7,075 bases of DNA, taken from the NCBI GenBank assembly GCA_027009605.1, contig JALVCY010000639.1, positions 1 to 7,075 of the forward strand. Reading direction: 5' to 3'. This DNA comes from Saprospiraceae bacterium. Its GTDB lineage: Bacteria > Bacteroidota > Bacteroidia > Chitinophagales > Saprospiraceae. Below are positions 6,352 to 7,075 of the stretch, one piece after another; position 1 is the stretch's first letter; each line of letters opens with the position of its first letter. The notes beneath the pieces were generated by a model. That model saw only the letters and a program-made list of their open reading frames with translations. It had not been told where the DNA came from and did not search any database. The position numbers and the translations under genes are program-made.

Positions 6352-6640
6352 TGTTCAATTGTTCAAGCGTTGAGTCTGCTCCGAAAAGTCAAATGTAGTA
6401 GTTTACTCTTGAGTCCACAAAATTTTATTTGGTTTTCTCCTTTATTTTAACCCTCTAAATCCCCCTTAGAAATGGGGACTTATGGTAAACCAAATAAAAT
6501 TTTGTTCATCGCTTTGATTTCTGGCAGAGTGGACTTTTAGGAGTGAACTCAGCGAGCGTTCAATCGTTCAACTGATTGTACATAACTAGTTGATTTCCAG
6601 TATCTTCGATTGAACAGTTGCACAGTTGAACAATTGAACA
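6352..6640. repeat. inverted arrays of the TGTTCAAT octamer (core of element 2)
   Basis: The forward arm is tgttcaat, tgttcaag, cgt (6352-6370), continued after element 3 by cgttcaat and cgttcaac (6557-6572). The reverse arm (6609-6640) is four octamers that read tgttcaat, tgttcaac, tgtgcaac, tgttcaat on the minus strand. Four units face four units, so before element 3 inserted the core could fold into a stem of about 32 bp with a 34-bp loop (6573-6606). Confidence 0.75.
6371..6551. mobile_element. MITE-like element 3 (181 bp, nested in element 2)
   Basis: The left end 6371-6432 is type B and the right end 6490-6551 is type A. Both are exactly 62 bp and are homologous to the ends of element 1 in the opposite orientation. 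The 57-bp core (6433-6489) contains CCTCTAAATCCCCC, a motif I know from Bacteroidota intergenic repeats, and a TCCCC/GGGGA stem (6460-6464 with 6474-6478). It sits inside an octamer of element 2. The left flank is gcgt; the right flank is gcga followed by gcgt, so the target duplication is probably gcgt with 4 extra bases, or an imperfect copy. No ORF is present. Confidence 0.82.
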
Positions 6641-6799
6641 AAATTCCCAGACAGAATAAAATTTGGTGGTTTTACATCTGACTACTTTTAGGAGTGAACT
6701 CACCGTTAAACCGCTACACCGCTATACCGTTATTTGCCTTCGGCTCTCTGGGTTGAGACTGTCCGGATTACTATCGTGGATGCGGACTTCGGGTTGAGT

Positions 6800-6850
6800 G
6801 CTTCGCTGGTTGAGATGATTTGGGTTTTTGTTGGGGTTTTTACTTCATCA
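6800..6850. repeat. degenerate partial copy of the R repeat
   Basis: GCTTCGCTgGTTGAG, then GATTTGGGTTTTTG and TTTTACTTCATCAT, follow the order seen in R1 (about 6142-6210) and R2, but with a shortened middle and several changes. It shows that the R unit was tandemly arranged here and has decayed. Confidence 0.6.
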
Positions 6851-6854
6851 TTGG

Positions 6855-6882
6855 ACATTCGGCATTCTACATTCGATATTCT
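6855..6882. repeat. heptamer tandem array (ACATTCG)
   Basis: Four consecutive 7-bp units: acattcg, gcattct, acattcg, atattct. The period is exact and the core CATTC is nearly constant. It lies between the degenerate R copy and R2. Confidence 0.65.
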
Positions 6883-6896
6883 GTTAAGTTTTTTGT

Positions 6897-7075
6897 TGAG
6901 AGAGTTGAAGAAGTTGATTCGCTCGCAAGCTTCGCTAGTTGATTCGCTGCGCTAGTTGAGAGATTTGGGTTTTTGATTGGGATTTTACTTCATTATATGA
7001 TATTTGGGCTTCTGTAATTGATATGGTTGTAAGATTTTTTGGCCGCCTACCCGTTATACCGTTCATTGCCTTCGG
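6897..7075. repeat. direct repeat R2, running to the right edge
   Basis: This is the second copy of R1, uninterrupted, ending in three octamers (7043-7066) and tgccttcgg (7067-7075). The tgccttcgg also follows the interrupted array at 6735-6743, so homology continues past the element 2 insertion. R2 therefore shows the empty-site arrangement. The repeat may extend beyond the window. Confidence 0.88.

Larger units (their letters stand above)
6277..6702. mobile_element. MITE-like element 2 (outer, interrupted by element 3)
   Basis: The left end begins TGAGTCTGCTCCGAAAAGTC at 6277. The right end, read inward on the minus strand from 6702, begins TGAGTTCACTCCTAAAAGT. A perfect 4-bp duplication, ccgt, flanks it (6273-6276 and 6703-6706). 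The subterminal blocks are degenerate but related to each other (CCAAATATTATTCTG and CCAAATTTTATTCTG). Without the nested element it would be about 237 bp. Its core is an inverted pair of TGTTCAAT-type octamer arrays. The poorer ends and the nested insertion mark it as older than element 3. It has no ORF. Confidence 0.75.
6257..6734. repeat. CCGTTATA-type octamer array, split by element 2
   Basis: The left part (6257-6276) is ccgcctag, ccgttata, ccgt. The right part (6703-6734) is ccgttaaa, ccgctaca, ccgctata, ccgttatt. Removing 6277-6702 plus one ccgt joins them in phase into six octamers, followed by tgccttcgg. At the end of R2 the same array has only three units before tgccttcgg (7043-7066), so unit number varies between copies. 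Confidence 0.8.

Noticed and set aside
6352..6640. The octamer arrays as a CRISPR-like array
   Set aside because: The units are 8 bp without spacers and occur in inverted orientation; no cas gene is present.
6754..6770. A possible further element end (TGAGACTGTCCGGATTA)
   Set aside because: It resembles TGAGTCTGCTCCGAAAAG only with a gap and several changes. No partner end, inner block or flanking duplication was found.
6734..6955. A 73-codon open frame on the plus strand
   Set aside because: It begins with TTG in the octamer/tgccttcgg repeat and runs through the degenerate R copy, the heptamer array and R2. Composition follows the repeats, and the matching part of R1 has no equivalent frame preserved as a protein.

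Overview
The window looks like chromosomal DNA of a member of the Bacteroidota. The grounds are: no clear Shine-Dalgarno sequences before the genes, TAnnTTTG-type -7 boxes next to two start codons, an E. coli-type PurB, and non-coding DNA full of hairpin repeats of a kind I associate from memory with this phylum (AGCCCC-nnn-GGGGCGACA, AGCTCC-nnn-GGAGC, CCTCTAAATCCCCC). A genus cannot be named from sequence alone.

Layout: (1) 1-141, the apparent 3' end of an unidentified gene. (2) 171-2150 (+), an EF-G-like GTPase of the Tet(M)/Tet(O) ribosomal-protection family. (3) 2151-2522, a non-coding gap between convergent genes, filled almost exactly by a 351-bp transposon-like element. (4) 3866-2523 (-), purB, preceded 4 bp upstream by a small two-helix membrane protein gene (4107-3871, -), probably one transcript. 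(5) 4202-6010 (+), a SulP-family anion transporter with a C-terminal STAS domain, divergent from the small gene. (6) 6011-7075, about 1 kb without a credible gene: a weak terminator hairpin, two near-identical 167-bp direct repeats (R1, R2) with a degenerate third copy, 8-bp and 7-bp tandem arrays, and two more transposon-like elements, one nested in the other.

The genes are housekeeping or transport functions with no obvious common pathway. The most unusual content is the small non-coding element family (element 1, 2156-2506; element 2, 6277-6702; element 3, 6371-6551). Elements 1 and 3 have exactly 62-bp ends built as a 20-bp outer block starting TGAGT, a 26-bp linker specific to the end (types A and B), and an inner 16-bp block ACAAAATTTTATTTGG. 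Elements 1 and 2 are flanked by perfect 4-bp duplications (acac, ccgt), and removing element 2 restores an in-phase array of CCGTTATA-like octamers. The ends are conserved but the cores differ completely: each holds a different hairpin or tandem-repeat family. No transposase is present, so these behave like MITEs with interchangeable repeat cargo.
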